Counted from the first letter of the stretch, positions 8,133 to 13,609 are shown. The stretch is 15,218 bases of DNA from an uncultured Bacillota bacterium (GCA_947090235.1 CAMUNJ010000012.1:1-15218); one strand, 5' to 3'. The notes: generated by a model from the sequence alone, not told the origin. Made by a program: numbers and translations.

Positions 8133-8849
8133 ATGAGTTTAACTTTATTGTTGATAATTTGTATTGTTATTTTAGGGTGTGCTTTTTGCTTTTGTCTAGC
8201 AATAGCAAACTTTGGCGTTGATAGATTTTTTGATATATATAAAAAGTATAATGAGGAAGAAGCATATTGCAGTTTGTCGGTTGTTGATATGGTTAATGAG
8301 ATAAATGCCAAAGAATTTAATAACAAACTTAGATTTCATAAAACAGATCAACTTGCAGGTGATGCTTATATTCGTGGCGGAGATATGATTTTATCTACTA
8401 CAACTCTTTCAAGTACAAGTATAGCCTCTTATACTGTGCTAGCACATGAGTTTGGGCATGCACTTCAAGATAGAGATGGGAAAAAACTGAAGGTAAAATC
8501 AATTTTAAATAAGATTGGCAAATCTATTGGTTGGCTTATGTTTCCAAGTATAGTTGTAGGTATAATTCTAATTGCCTTTGGCGGGAATTTATTGTATTAC
8601 GGAATAGGTCTTGTAAGTTTTGGCTTTTTGATATTCTTGCTTTCTTTAACATTGCGACTTTTTATAATTTCAATAGAAAAAGATGCTTCTAGAAAAGCAA
8701 TGTTGCTTCTCAAGGATTATTTCAGTGAAAAACAACTAAAAAGCATTAAAAAACTACTTAATAGTGCAAAATTAACATATTGGGCAAGTTTTTTTAGAAC
8801 GCTTCTTGGCTGGACAACTTTAACAAAAGGTTCAAAATTATTTGATTAG
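8133..8849 (+). CDS. YugP-type membrane zinc metallopeptidase, divergent paralogue 1
   Basis: 238 residues. Layout of the YugP/neutral zinc metallopeptidase family: an N-terminal TM segment (3-24), a short cytoplasmic or membrane-facing catalytic region with HEFGH at 105-109, then two close hydrophobic segments (about 131-180), the conserved IEKDASRKA (E182 is a possible third metal ligand) and a C-terminal hydrophobic helix. The family motif LTDHYxP just before the active site is replaced here by LAGDAYIRG, so it is more divergent than its neighbour. The HEXXH implies an active zinc protease; its substrate is unknown. No ribosome binding site precedes the ATG; an in-frame TAA at 8121 rules out a longer ATG-initiated form, and an extended -10 just upstream suggests a leaderless message. 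The next paralogue starts eight bases after the stop, with its AGGAGG overlapping the stop codon. Confidence 0.85.
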   Translation: MSLTLLLIICIVILGCAFCFCLAIANFGVDRFFDIYKKYNEEEAYCSLSVVDMVNEINAKEFNNKLRFHKTDQLAGDAYIRGGDMILSTTTLSSTSIASYTVLAHEFGHALQDRDGKKLKVKSILNKIGKSIGWLMFPSIVVGIILIAFGGNLLYYGIGLVSFGFLIFLLSLTLRLFIISIEKDASRKAMLLLKDYFSEKQLKSIKKLLNSAKLTYWASFFRTLLGWTTLTKGSKLFD

Positions 8850-8857
8850 GAGGAATT

Positions 8858-9586
8858 ATGCCAGCAAATTATATAGGATATATCATTTCAGGATTTATTG
8901 TTTTATTTGCTATAATTTTAGCAATCTATGCACAAATTAAGGTGCAATCAACTTTTTCTAAGTATAGTGATGTGCCAAGCAAAAGTGGCATCACTGGTAA
9001 AAATCTTGCACAAAGTATTTTAAATGCAACTGGCAATCAAGCAACACTTCGTTCATGTAGAGGGCATTTAACAGATCATTATAATCCTGTAAATCATACA
9101 GTTAATATTTCGCAAGATAACATAAACTCTTCATCTGTAGCAGGTCTAGGCGTTGTTGCACACGAAATGGGGCATTATTTACAACAAGTAAAAAAGTATA
9201 AACCTTTTTATATTCGTCAAACTATTGTAAAGGTTTGTAATTTTACATCTGGTTTACTTTTACCTTTGCTTTTGATAGGGATTTTGCTAAATGTTTTTGC
9301 TTTCACAATGTATGGAATGGCAGGTGATATTATAATTTGGATAGCAGTAGCCATTTATGGAGTTTCAGCACTTGCAAACTTGGCAACCTTGCCAGTTGAA
9401 ATTAACGCTTCAAAGCGAGCATTAAAAATGCTTAAAGGCATGAATATTATGGACGAGCAAGAACTTGCGCAAACTAAAGAGGTTCTTTCAGCGGCTGCTC
9501 TCACATATGTGGCAGCACTTTTAGTAAGTTTAGGTTATTTCTTAAGACTTTTGTTCTACGCTTTGCTTATAACAAGAGATAGATAA
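8858..9586 (+). CDS. YugP-type membrane zinc metallopeptidase, canonical paralogue 2
   Basis: 242 residues and the closest of the three here to standard YugP. TM 1 at about 5-26; SKSGITGKNLAQSIL at 41-55 matches the family's GxTGxxxAxxIL; LTDHYNP at 71-77; a Ser-rich NSSSVAGLGVVAHE leading to HEMGH at 102-106; two hydrophobic segments (about 131-175); and PVEINASKRAL (179-189), whose E181 is a plausible third zinc ligand. The protein is predicted to be an active membrane-bound zinc protease; family members are widespread in Bacillota, with no well-established substrate. AGGAGG overlapping the stop of the first paralogue puts it six bases before the ATG, so the two are co-translated. A bidirectional terminator begins at its stop codon. 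Confidence 0.92.
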   Translation: MPANYIGYIISGFIVLFAIILAIYAQIKVQSTFSKYSDVPSKSGITGKNLAQSILNATGNQATLRSCRGHLTDHYNPVNHTVNISQDNINSSSVAGLGVVAHEMGHYLQQVKKYKPFYIRQTIVKVCNFTSGLLLPLLLIGILLNVFAFTMYGMAGDIIIWIAVAIYGVSALANLATLPVEINASKRALKMLKGMNIMDEQELAQTKEVLSAAALTYVAALLVSLGYFLRLLFYALLITRDR

Positions 9587-9615
9587 AAAAAGATATGCTA
9601 TTGCATATCTTTTTT
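9585..9615. terminator. Bidirectional terminator shared by two convergent genes
   Basis: AGATATGC (9591-9598), loop TATT, GCATATCT (9603-9610), flanked by A's on the left (9585-9590) and T's on the right (9611-9615). It has a U-tract in both directions. The last base of the peptidase stop codon (ends 9586) and the stop codon of the minus-strand gene (9614-9616) both touch its arms. Confidence 0.9.
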
Positions 9616-9901
9616 AGTTTTCGTCATATGGCTTATTATAAGGTGAGTGGATATCGGCAAAGTATTCTTCGCTTGCTTCAACATTTGCTTGTGCATGACA
9701 ATCACATGTATGGCAATTACATTTGTTTTCCTTGCTGATAAAACTTTTGCAGAAATGTTTTTGTAAACCATTAGGCATTTTTTCGCCATCACCAATGGAA
9801 ACATCAATAACTTCTTTGTTGCAACTATTTCCTTTTTCATTGTACACACATTCGTTTACATTACAACGCACTCCATTATTACAATCATTATTTTTATTCA
9901 T
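9614..9901 (-). CDS. Small Cys-rich protein with a DUF1540-like N-terminus
   Basis: 95 residues with nine cysteines. The N-terminus (VRCNVNECVYNEKGNSC, residues 11-27, then EVIDVS and a later Cys at 51) matches the DUF1540 pattern: a CxxxxC pair, a third Cys about nine residues on, a beta-strand, and a fourth Cys. A second cluster, CNCHTCDCH at 61-69, looks like another metal site, and the tail is acidic. It is therefore probably a small cytoplasmic metal-binding protein of unknown role. The start was chosen at 9901 because GGAGG (plus-strand CCTCC at 9908-9912) lies six bases before that ATG; an in-frame ATG five codons earlier would place the ribosome binding site inside the gene. That GGAGG is buried in a long hairpin, so translation may be controlled. 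It is convergent with the peptidase pair and shares their terminator. Confidence 0.75.
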   Translation of the reverse strand: MNKNNDCNNGVRCNVNECVYNEKGNSCNKEVIDVSIGDGEKMPNGLQKHFCKSFISKENKCNCHTCDCHAQANVEASEEYFADIHSPYNKPYDEN

Positions 9902-9902
9902 A

Positions 9903-9935
9903 AAAAACCTCCACAATAAGTTTGTGAAGGTTTTT
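9903..9935. promoter_or_regulatory. Hairpin covering the ribosome binding site of the DUF1540-like gene
   Basis: In plus-strand terms, AAAAACCTcCACAA (9903-9916) pairs with TTGTGaAGGTTTTT (9922-9935), with one mismatch and a five-base loop. On the minus-strand message the 3' arm contains the GGAGG Shine-Dalgarno and runs to within one base of the ATG, followed by a U-run. It could block translation, or act as an attenuator. On the plus strand it is followed by more T's and could be a second terminator. Confidence 0.65.
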
Positions 9936-9971
9936 GTTTTTTATTCAATTATGTGTTGCTAGATTATTTTT

Positions 9972-9980
9972 ATTCTATCA
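9972..9980 (-). promoter_or_regulatory. Extended -10 of the DUF1540-like gene
   Basis: On the minus strand: TGA TAGAAT, read from plus 9980 down to 9972. Expected start near 9965, giving a leader of about 64 bases that contains the ribosome-site hairpin. The -35 is poor. Confidence 0.4.
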
Positions 9981-10025
9981 AATAAAAGAATCATCTAAAA
10001 TTATAGTTATATTTTTATATAATAT

Positions 10026-10055
10026 TTGACAAATTTATTATTTTAATGCTATAAA
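10026..10055 (+). promoter_or_regulatory. Strong promoter of the YugP-like pseudoprotease gene
   Basis: Perfect -35 TTGACA (10026-10031), 18 bp, TATAAA (10050-10055) with an extended TG at 10047-10048. It lies about 30 bases before the GGAGG ribosome site (10076-10080). Confidence 0.8.
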
Positions 10056-10085
10056 GAATTATAAAATATTTTATTGGAGGGATTT

Positions 10086-10859
10086 ATGTCTATATTACTC
10101 GCATCAAGTGCGGAAATTTTGAGATTTACAATTTATATTCTTGCTGGACTTATTGGTGTTGGTGTTGTATTTGCTTGTGTTGCTAGATTATCTTTGTTTT
10201 TTAGATATCACTCATACAACAAGACGGAAACTGAACAAGGCTTGACCGCATTGACTGCTACAAGGGCTTTGCTTGACGCTAATGATATGCAAGATATTGA
10301 AGTAAAACAATGTGGTTTTTGGCGTGCATGGTTATGGGGAAATTCTTATAGTACAAGAAAGAAAACTATCTACTTAAGAAAGAGTATAATTAATAAAAAA
10401 ACCATCACTGCGATAGGTGTAGGTCTTCAAAAAACTGGCCTTGCAATTATGCATAAGAGAGGAGATAAAAAACTCAAGGCTCGTGCAATACTACTTCCAC
10501 TATCATACATTATGCCAACGCTATTTATTCCAATTGTGATCATTGGACTTTTGCTAGATATTTTCTTGTTTAATTTTACAGGTGTTGCAACTATTGTTTC
10601 TGCTATAATTGGCTTTGCCTTTTATCTTGTAGCATTTGTTTATATGCTTATCAATATTCCAGTTGAAAAACAGGCAAATAGACTTGCAATGGGAATAATA
10701 GAAAAGTCTAATTTCTTGACAGAAGATGAACGCGAAAAAGTAAATAAACTTTTCAAATCATATATTTTGATGTATATTGTAGATTTTGTTGTAGCGCTAT
10801 TGAATGTAATACTTGAGATATTGAAAATTGTTTTGAAAATTGTTGAACATAATAATTAA
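10086..10859 (+). CDS. YugP-like membrane protein lacking the zinc-protease active site (probable pseudoprotease)
   Basis: 257 residues from the ATG at 10086, chosen because GGAGG at 10076-10080 is five bases upstream; the upstream in-frame TTG at 10074 overlaps that site and is unlikely. The layout matches the two peptidases before it: N-terminal TM (about 11-34), a soluble region, two hydrophobic segments (about 136-190), then IPVEKQANRLAMGII (191-205) matching PVEINASKRAL of paralogue 2, and a hydrophobic C-terminus. The segment AIGVGLQKTGLAI (109-121) aligns with GLGVVAHEMGHYL of paralogue 2, so HEMGH has become QKTGL: both His ligands and the catalytic Glu are gone. LTDHY is also lost. 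Reading frame, promoter and terminator are all good, so it is likely an expressed non-catalytic homologue, possibly a regulator or partner of the active peptidases. Alignment is by eye. Confidence 0.78.
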   Translation: MSILLASSAEILRFTIYILAGLIGVGVVFACVARLSLFFRYHSYNKTETEQGLTALTATRALLDANDMQDIEVKQCGFWRAWLWGNSYSTRKKTIYLRKSIINKKTITAIGVGLQKTGLAIMHKRGDKKLKARAILLPLSYIMPTLFIPIVIIGLLLDIFLFNFTGVATIVSAIIGFAFYLVAFVYMLINIPVEKQANRLAMGIIEKSNFLTEDEREKVNKLFKSYILMYIVDFVVALLNVILEILKIVLKIVEHNN

Positions 10860-10866
10860 ATATAAT

Positions 10867-10897
10867 AAAAAAATCCGCTTTTATAAGCGGTTTTTTT
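10867..10897. terminator. Bidirectional terminator after the pseudoprotease gene
   Basis: CCGCTT (10875-10880), loop TTAT, AAGCGG (10885-10890), with A7 (10867-10873) on the left and T7 (10891-10897) on the right, giving a U-tract in both directions. It serves the plus-strand gene and whatever transcript comes from the ABC remnant on the minus strand, whose stop codon (10896-10898) overlaps the T-tract. Confidence 0.9.
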
Positions 10898-11015
10898 ATA
10901 CTTCAACAATTTCATCAATGATAGGTAAAATTCGTTTATCGTGAGAAATGATTATACAGATTTTGTTTTTAGCTTTTAAAGCTTTAATTTCGTCAAAGAC
11001 TTTGCCATTATTATA
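10896..11015 (-). pseudogene. Remnant of an ABC transporter ATPase, C-terminal end only
   Basis: Reading the minus strand from 11015 to the TAA at 10896-10898 gives about 39 codons that contain NGKVFDEIKALK, then KICIIISHDKRIL, then PIIDEIVEV. This is the typical end of an ABC ATPase: the helix after the D-loop, the beta-strand leading to the switch histidine (SHD), and the final strand. Walker A, signature and Walker B are absent; a TGA at 11016-11018 closes the frame, and no coding sequence is seen upstream. It is read as the last piece of a decayed or deleted transporter gene. A promoter-like element overlaps its 5' edge and a terminator its 3' edge, so it may still be transcribed. It is unrelated in frame to the ABC-F gene further along. 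Confidence 0.65.
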
Positions 11016-11037
11016 TCACAAATATAAAAAGTGTAAA
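11010..11037 (-). promoter_or_regulatory. Promoter-like element firing into the ABC remnant
   Basis: On the minus strand: TTTACA (11037-11032), 16 bp, perfect TATAAT (11015-11010), with an extended TGA directly in front of the -10. Expected start near 11003. Transcription would end at the terminator at 10867-10897, giving an RNA of roughly 135 bases. Confidence 0.5.
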
Positions 11038-11085
11038 AGAAAAATAGGTTTATTTAACGAAATACTTAATATTTTATTAAAAAAA

Positions 11086-11134
11086 TAAATAAAAATCAGC
11101 GACGCGAAGATTGATATTCAATCAAGTGTCGCTG
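11086..11134 (-). terminator. Terminator of glyS
   Basis: On the minus strand a stem CAGCGAC (11134-11128) pairs with GTCGCTG (11103-11097), with a second inner 5-bp helix (plus-strand GATTG and CAATC), followed by a T-rich tract (complement of the A-rich plus 11081-11096). A weaker A/T-only hairpin (TTACTTTT at 11152-11159 with AAAAGTAA at 11169-11176) lies between it and the glyS stop. Confidence 0.75.
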
Positions 11135-11181
11135 AAGAGGTTTTCTTTTGTTTACTTTTTTTTAAAAGAAAAGTAAGAAAA

Positions 11182-12558
11182 TCAGTTAAATTTAACTCTT
11201 TCGCTTACATAAGGTACTAGTTCTTCAATATTTAATCGTATTTGCTCCATGCTATCGCGGTCGCGAAGTGTTACAGTGTTGTCTTCAAGAGTGTCAAAGT
11301 CGATAGTCACGCAGAAAGGTGTCCCAATTTCGTCTTGACGGCGATAGCGTTTGCCGATTGAGCCTGATTCGTCATAGTCGCACATAAACTCTTTGCTTAA
11401 GATAGAATATACTTCTTTTGCTTTATCACCTAAGTTTTTTTGAAGTGGCAAAATAGCAACCTTATAAGGTGCAATTGCAGGATGAAAGTGCATAACTATG
11501 CGGGTATCATTTTCCAAAACCTCTTCCTCATAAGCCTCACAAAGTAGGGCAAGAGTTAATCGATCTGCGCCTATTGAATATTCGATAACATTTGGTAAAA
11601 ATTTCTCATTAGTGAAAGGGTCAAGATAAACCATGTTTTTGCCAGAGAATTCTTGGTGACGAGATAAATCCCATGTTCCACGATGGTGAATTCCGTTAAG
11701 TTCCTGCCAGCCAATAGGAAAGTTGTATTGAATGTCGCAAGCTGCTTTTGCATAGTGTGCAAGTTTATCATGGTCATGGAATCGCAAGTTTTCTTGTTTA
11801 AGCCCAAGGTCATTTACAAACTTGTTTGCTCTTTCTTTATAATTTTTGTAAATATCCATGCTTTCGTTTTCTTTGCAGAACATTTGAAGTTCCATTTGTT
11901 CAAACTCAATAGTTCTAAATAAAAAGTTTCCTGGAGTAATTTCATTTCTAAAAGATTTGCCAATTTGTGCGATTGCAAATGGAACTTTTGCACGGGCAGT
12001 GCGTTGAACATTCAAAAAGTTTACATATTCACCTTGGCAGGTTTCAGGACGAAGATAAACAACATCTGCATCTGCTTCAAGTGTTCCACGAGAGGTTTTA
12101 AACATTGGATTAAATTTGCGTATAGGTGTCCAATCAAATCCGCCACAATGAGGGCAGGTTACATGATGATCATTGATGTAAGTTTCAAGTTCTTCATTGG
12201 TCATGGCTTCGGCAGAAACTGTGTTTTTTGAATGTTTTTCTACTAAAGTGTCGGCACGCTCGCGTTGTTTGCAAACTTTGCAGTCCATTTTGGGATCGCC
12301 AAAACTAGCAATATGTCCGCTTGCCTCCCAAGTCTTTGGATTCATGAGTATCGCAGCATCAACGCCATAAGTTTGAGGGTCTTCTTGAACAAATCTTTTC
12401 CACCAAGCACGCTTGATATTATTTTTAAGCTCAACGCCGATAGGCCCAAAATCCCAAGTGTTGGCAAAGCCTCCATAAATTTCGCTTCCTGGAAAAACAA
12501 AGCCTCGATTTTTGCACAAAGCAACAAGTTTATCCATTGTTAATTTAGATTTTTCCAT
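11182..12558 (-). CDS. glyS: Glycyl-tRNA synthetase, single-chain (alpha2) class II form
   Basis: 458 residues, the usual size of the homodimeric GlyRS found in many Bacillota and in archaea, not the alpha2beta2 GlyQ/GlyS type. It charges tRNA-Gly with glycine in the cytoplasm. Visible: EIYGGFANTWDFGPIG at 26-41, the AAILMNPKTWEASGH segment (68-82), a zinc site of Cys 93/96 and 135/138, motif 2 as FRNEITPGNFLFRTIEF, motif 3 around IGADRLTLALL (GADR near 330), and a C-terminal anticodon-binding domain from about 355. The start at 12558 is set by AAGGAGG (12564-12570), five bases before the ATG; the reading frame stays open further upstream, but that part overlaps the T-box terminator and is leader. 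Expression is controlled by the T-box upstream. Confidence 0.96.
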   Translation of the reverse strand: MEKSKLTMDKLVALCKNRGFVFPGSEIYGGFANTWDFGPIGVELKNNIKRAWWKRFVQEDPQTYGVDAAILMNPKTWEASGHIASFGDPKMDCKVCKQRERADTLVEKHSKNTVSAEAMTNEELETYINDHHVTCPHCGGFDWTPIRKFNPMFKTSRGTLEADADVVYLRPETCQGEYVNFLNVQRTARAKVPFAIAQIGKSFRNEITPGNFLFRTIEFEQMELQMFCKENESMDIYKNYKERANKFVNDLGLKQENLRFHDHDKLAHYAKAACDIQYNFPIGWQELNGIHHRGTWDLSRHQEFSGKNMVYLDPFTNEKFLPNVIEYSIGADRLTLALLCEAYEEEVLENDTRIVMHFHPAIAPYKVAILPLQKNLGDKAKEVYSILSKEFMCDYDESGSIGKRYRRQDEIGTPFCVTIDFDTLEDNTVTLRDRDSMEQIRLNIEELVPYVSERVKFN

Positions 12559-12572
12559 AATTTCCTCCTTTG

Positions 12573-12610
12573 CAACCAAATGTTGCACGACCAAACAAAT
12601 GTTGGACGAC
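12573..12610 (-). repeat. Tandem 19-bp direct repeat in the glyS leader
   Basis: On the minus strand, GTCGTCCAACATTTGTTTG (12610-12592) is followed directly by GTCGTGCAACATTTGGTTG (12591-12573): two copies with two differences. The second copy and the bases after it form a perfect hairpin, TGCAAC-ATTTG-GTTGCA (12587-12571), that ends one base before the AAGGAGG ribosome site. It lies after the T-box terminator, so it is present only in read-through messages. Confidence 0.75.
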
Positions 12611-12669
12611 TTTGTTTTTGGTAATTCATCCTGTTTTAGAATGATATAGATGGGCGATGCGCTATAGTA

Positions 12670-12827
12670 AAAAGAAAAAGCCCTATGCCAAAAAAATGTT
12701 GACATAGGGGCGATTATAACCGCTGTTCCACCCTAATTTACATTGAAAATCAATGCCTTCATTATTATCTTTACGCCGATTCCGCGAACTGCTGTTAAGG
12801 GTGCCAAACCTCGTCATGGCAATTTAT
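12670..12827 (-). promoter_or_regulatory. Glycine T-box riboswitch (leader of glyS)
   Basis: The T-box sequence AGGGTGGAACAGCG lies at 12734-12721 on the minus strand. It folds into the classic antiterminator: AGGG, a seven-base bulge TGGAACA, GCG, a loop, then CGC and CCCT (plus-strand AGGGGCG at 12706-12712). The bulge's TGGA is complementary to a TCCA tRNA 3' end; bacterial tRNA-Gly normally has U73, so the reader tRNA fits glycine. The competing terminator is CCCTATGTC (12709-12701) with GGCATAGGG (12689-12681, one G-T pair), followed by T's. A small stem III-like hairpin (plus 12741-12755) precedes the T-box. Only about 93 bases lie between the expected transcript start (about 12827) and the T-box, so stem I must be short. 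Candidate GGC specifiers are at 12775-12777 and 12803-12805; I could not fold stem I with certainty. Uncharged tRNA-Gly should switch glyS on. Confidence 0.9.
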
Positions 12828-12833
12828 GGTTTT

Positions 12834-12862
12834 ATTATATGCAAAATTATAAAACTTGTCAA
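12834..12862 (-). promoter_or_regulatory. Perfect consensus promoter of the glyS T-box transcript
   Basis: On the minus strand TTGACA (12862-12857), exactly 17 bp, TATAAT (12839-12834). Both hexamers and the spacing are ideal, so initiation is strong and control is left to the T-box. Confidence 0.93.
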
Positions 12863-12875
12863 GCGAAAAACAAAA

Positions 12876-12899
12876 AAAAGACTTTGCATAAATTCTTTT
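12876..12899 (-). terminator. Weak possible terminator after the 210-residue gene
   Basis: On the minus strand AAAAGA (12899-12894), a 12-base loop, TCTTTT (12881-12876) and more T's. It overlaps the stop codon of the gene and is A/T-rich, so it would be a weak terminator at best. Read-through into the glyS promoter is possible. Confidence 0.3.
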
Positions 12900-13530
12900 A
12901 TTGATCAATTTGTTTTTCTCCAATAGCAATTGGCGAATATTTTATACTTGCTGTCATTTCTTGGGCTTGTCTAATATCTAATTCTTTACTTGCAAGACTT
13001 TCCTCTACGCATTTACCCCATTCTTTTTTATAAAACACATAGGTAAGTGGCAAAGTTATAGCGTTGCCTCCAAAAGTAACGCCTAGTCCAGAATAAAAAT
13101 AATCTATAGTATGATATTTTGAATATACTTCATCAATTTCTGATTTGAGTTGAGCATTTGCATAATTGTTGATATAATCTTTGTTAGAAAGATTTACTAA
13201 ATCTTCAATTTTTTTATAGTATAATTCTTCTTTTTCATGACTTAAATTGCTATCAGAAAACATTTCTTTATAAAGTTTGCTAACTTCTTCTAAAATATAT
13301 CCTTGTTTAGGAACTTCTAAAAGAATAGAAATATCTTCATTTTGGTCAATCATATTTACAATGCTTCGCGAAATTATGCCTACACCTACGCCTGCAAATA
13401 AAACTGAAAGTGCTGTTGCAGCCCATTTTCCTCGCTTTAAAATTTTTTGTTGTTGCTTGCAAATAACAATTTCTTTTTCAAGATGGTCTGTAGAAAAATT
13501 TTTATAATCTTTTTCTATTTTCTTCTTCAT
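12898..13530 (-). CDS. Unrecognised two-TM membrane protein with a long charged loop
   Basis: 210 residues; I do not recognise the family. Residues 1-33 are charged and basic, with a coiled-coil look. A first hydrophobic segment lies at about 34-57 (Ala/Gly/Val-rich, GVGVG), a polar helical loop of about 85 residues at 58-142 rich in Glu, Lys and Tyr, a second hydrophobic segment at about 143-167 (GLGVTFGGNAITLPLTYVF), and a charged tail. There is no signal peptide or enzyme motif. Start: GGGAGA in the minus strand just upstream, five bases from the ATG, and a TGATAAAAT extended -10 about 20 bases upstream, so it is an independent transcript with a very short leader. Its neighbours (ABC-F and glyS) have their own signals and do not suggest a role. 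Codon use resembles the neighbours, with no sign of transfer. Confidence 0.7.
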   Translation of the reverse strand: MKKKIEKDYKNFSTDHLEKEIVICKQQQKILKRGKWAATALSVLFAGVGVGIISRSIVNMIDQNEDISILLEVPKQGYILEEVSKLYKEMFSDSNLSHEKEELYYKKIEDLVNLSNKDYINNYANAQLKSEIDEVYSKYHTIDYFYSGLGVTFGGNAITLPLTYVFYKKEWGKCVEESLASKELDIRQAQEMTASIKYSPIAIGEKQIDQ

Positions 13531-13549
13531 TGTTTTCTCCCATACTTAT

Positions 13550-13558
13550 ATTTTATCA
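13550..13558 (-). promoter_or_regulatory. Extended -10 of the two-TM protein gene
   Basis: On the minus strand TGA TAAAAT, read from plus 13558 down to 13550, the same nonamer as in front of the first YugP paralogue. Expected start near 13543, giving a leader of about 13 bases that includes the ribosome site. Confidence 0.55.
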
Positions 13559-13560
13559 TA

Positions 13561-13598
13561 AAAAAACAGCATTTTCAATAGGAAAATTGCTGTTTTTT
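13561..13598 (-). terminator. Strong terminator of the ABC-F gene
   Basis: AAAAAACAGC (13561-13570) pairs with GCTGTTTTTT (13589-13598), and inside it ATTTTC (13571-13576) pairs with GAAAAT (13582-13587) with one bulged T. On the minus strand the stem is followed by T's. It lies 12 bases after the ABC-F stop codon and abuts the promoter of the next gene. Confidence 0.85.
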
Positions 13599-13609
13599 AT
13601 GTGTTTTTG

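Noticed and set aside
9902..9916. Five-codon longer start for the DUF1540-like gene
   Set aside because: It would put the GGAGG inside the coding region; the ATG at 9901 is correctly spaced from it.
10074..10085. TTG start for the pseudoprotease, four codons upstream of the ATG
   Set aside because: The TTG overlaps the GGAGG ribosome site that serves the ATG at 10086, and has no site of its own.
10975..11008. Tiny minus-strand frame starting ATGGCAAAG in front of the ABC remnant
   Set aside because: It ends after ten codons, has no ribosome site and is out of frame with the recognisable ABC sequence.
12559..12705. N-terminal extension of glyS by 49 codons
   Set aside because: It overlaps the T-box terminator and the tandem repeat, the protein sequence is unlike GlyRS, and AAGGAGG is ideally placed for the ATG at 12558.
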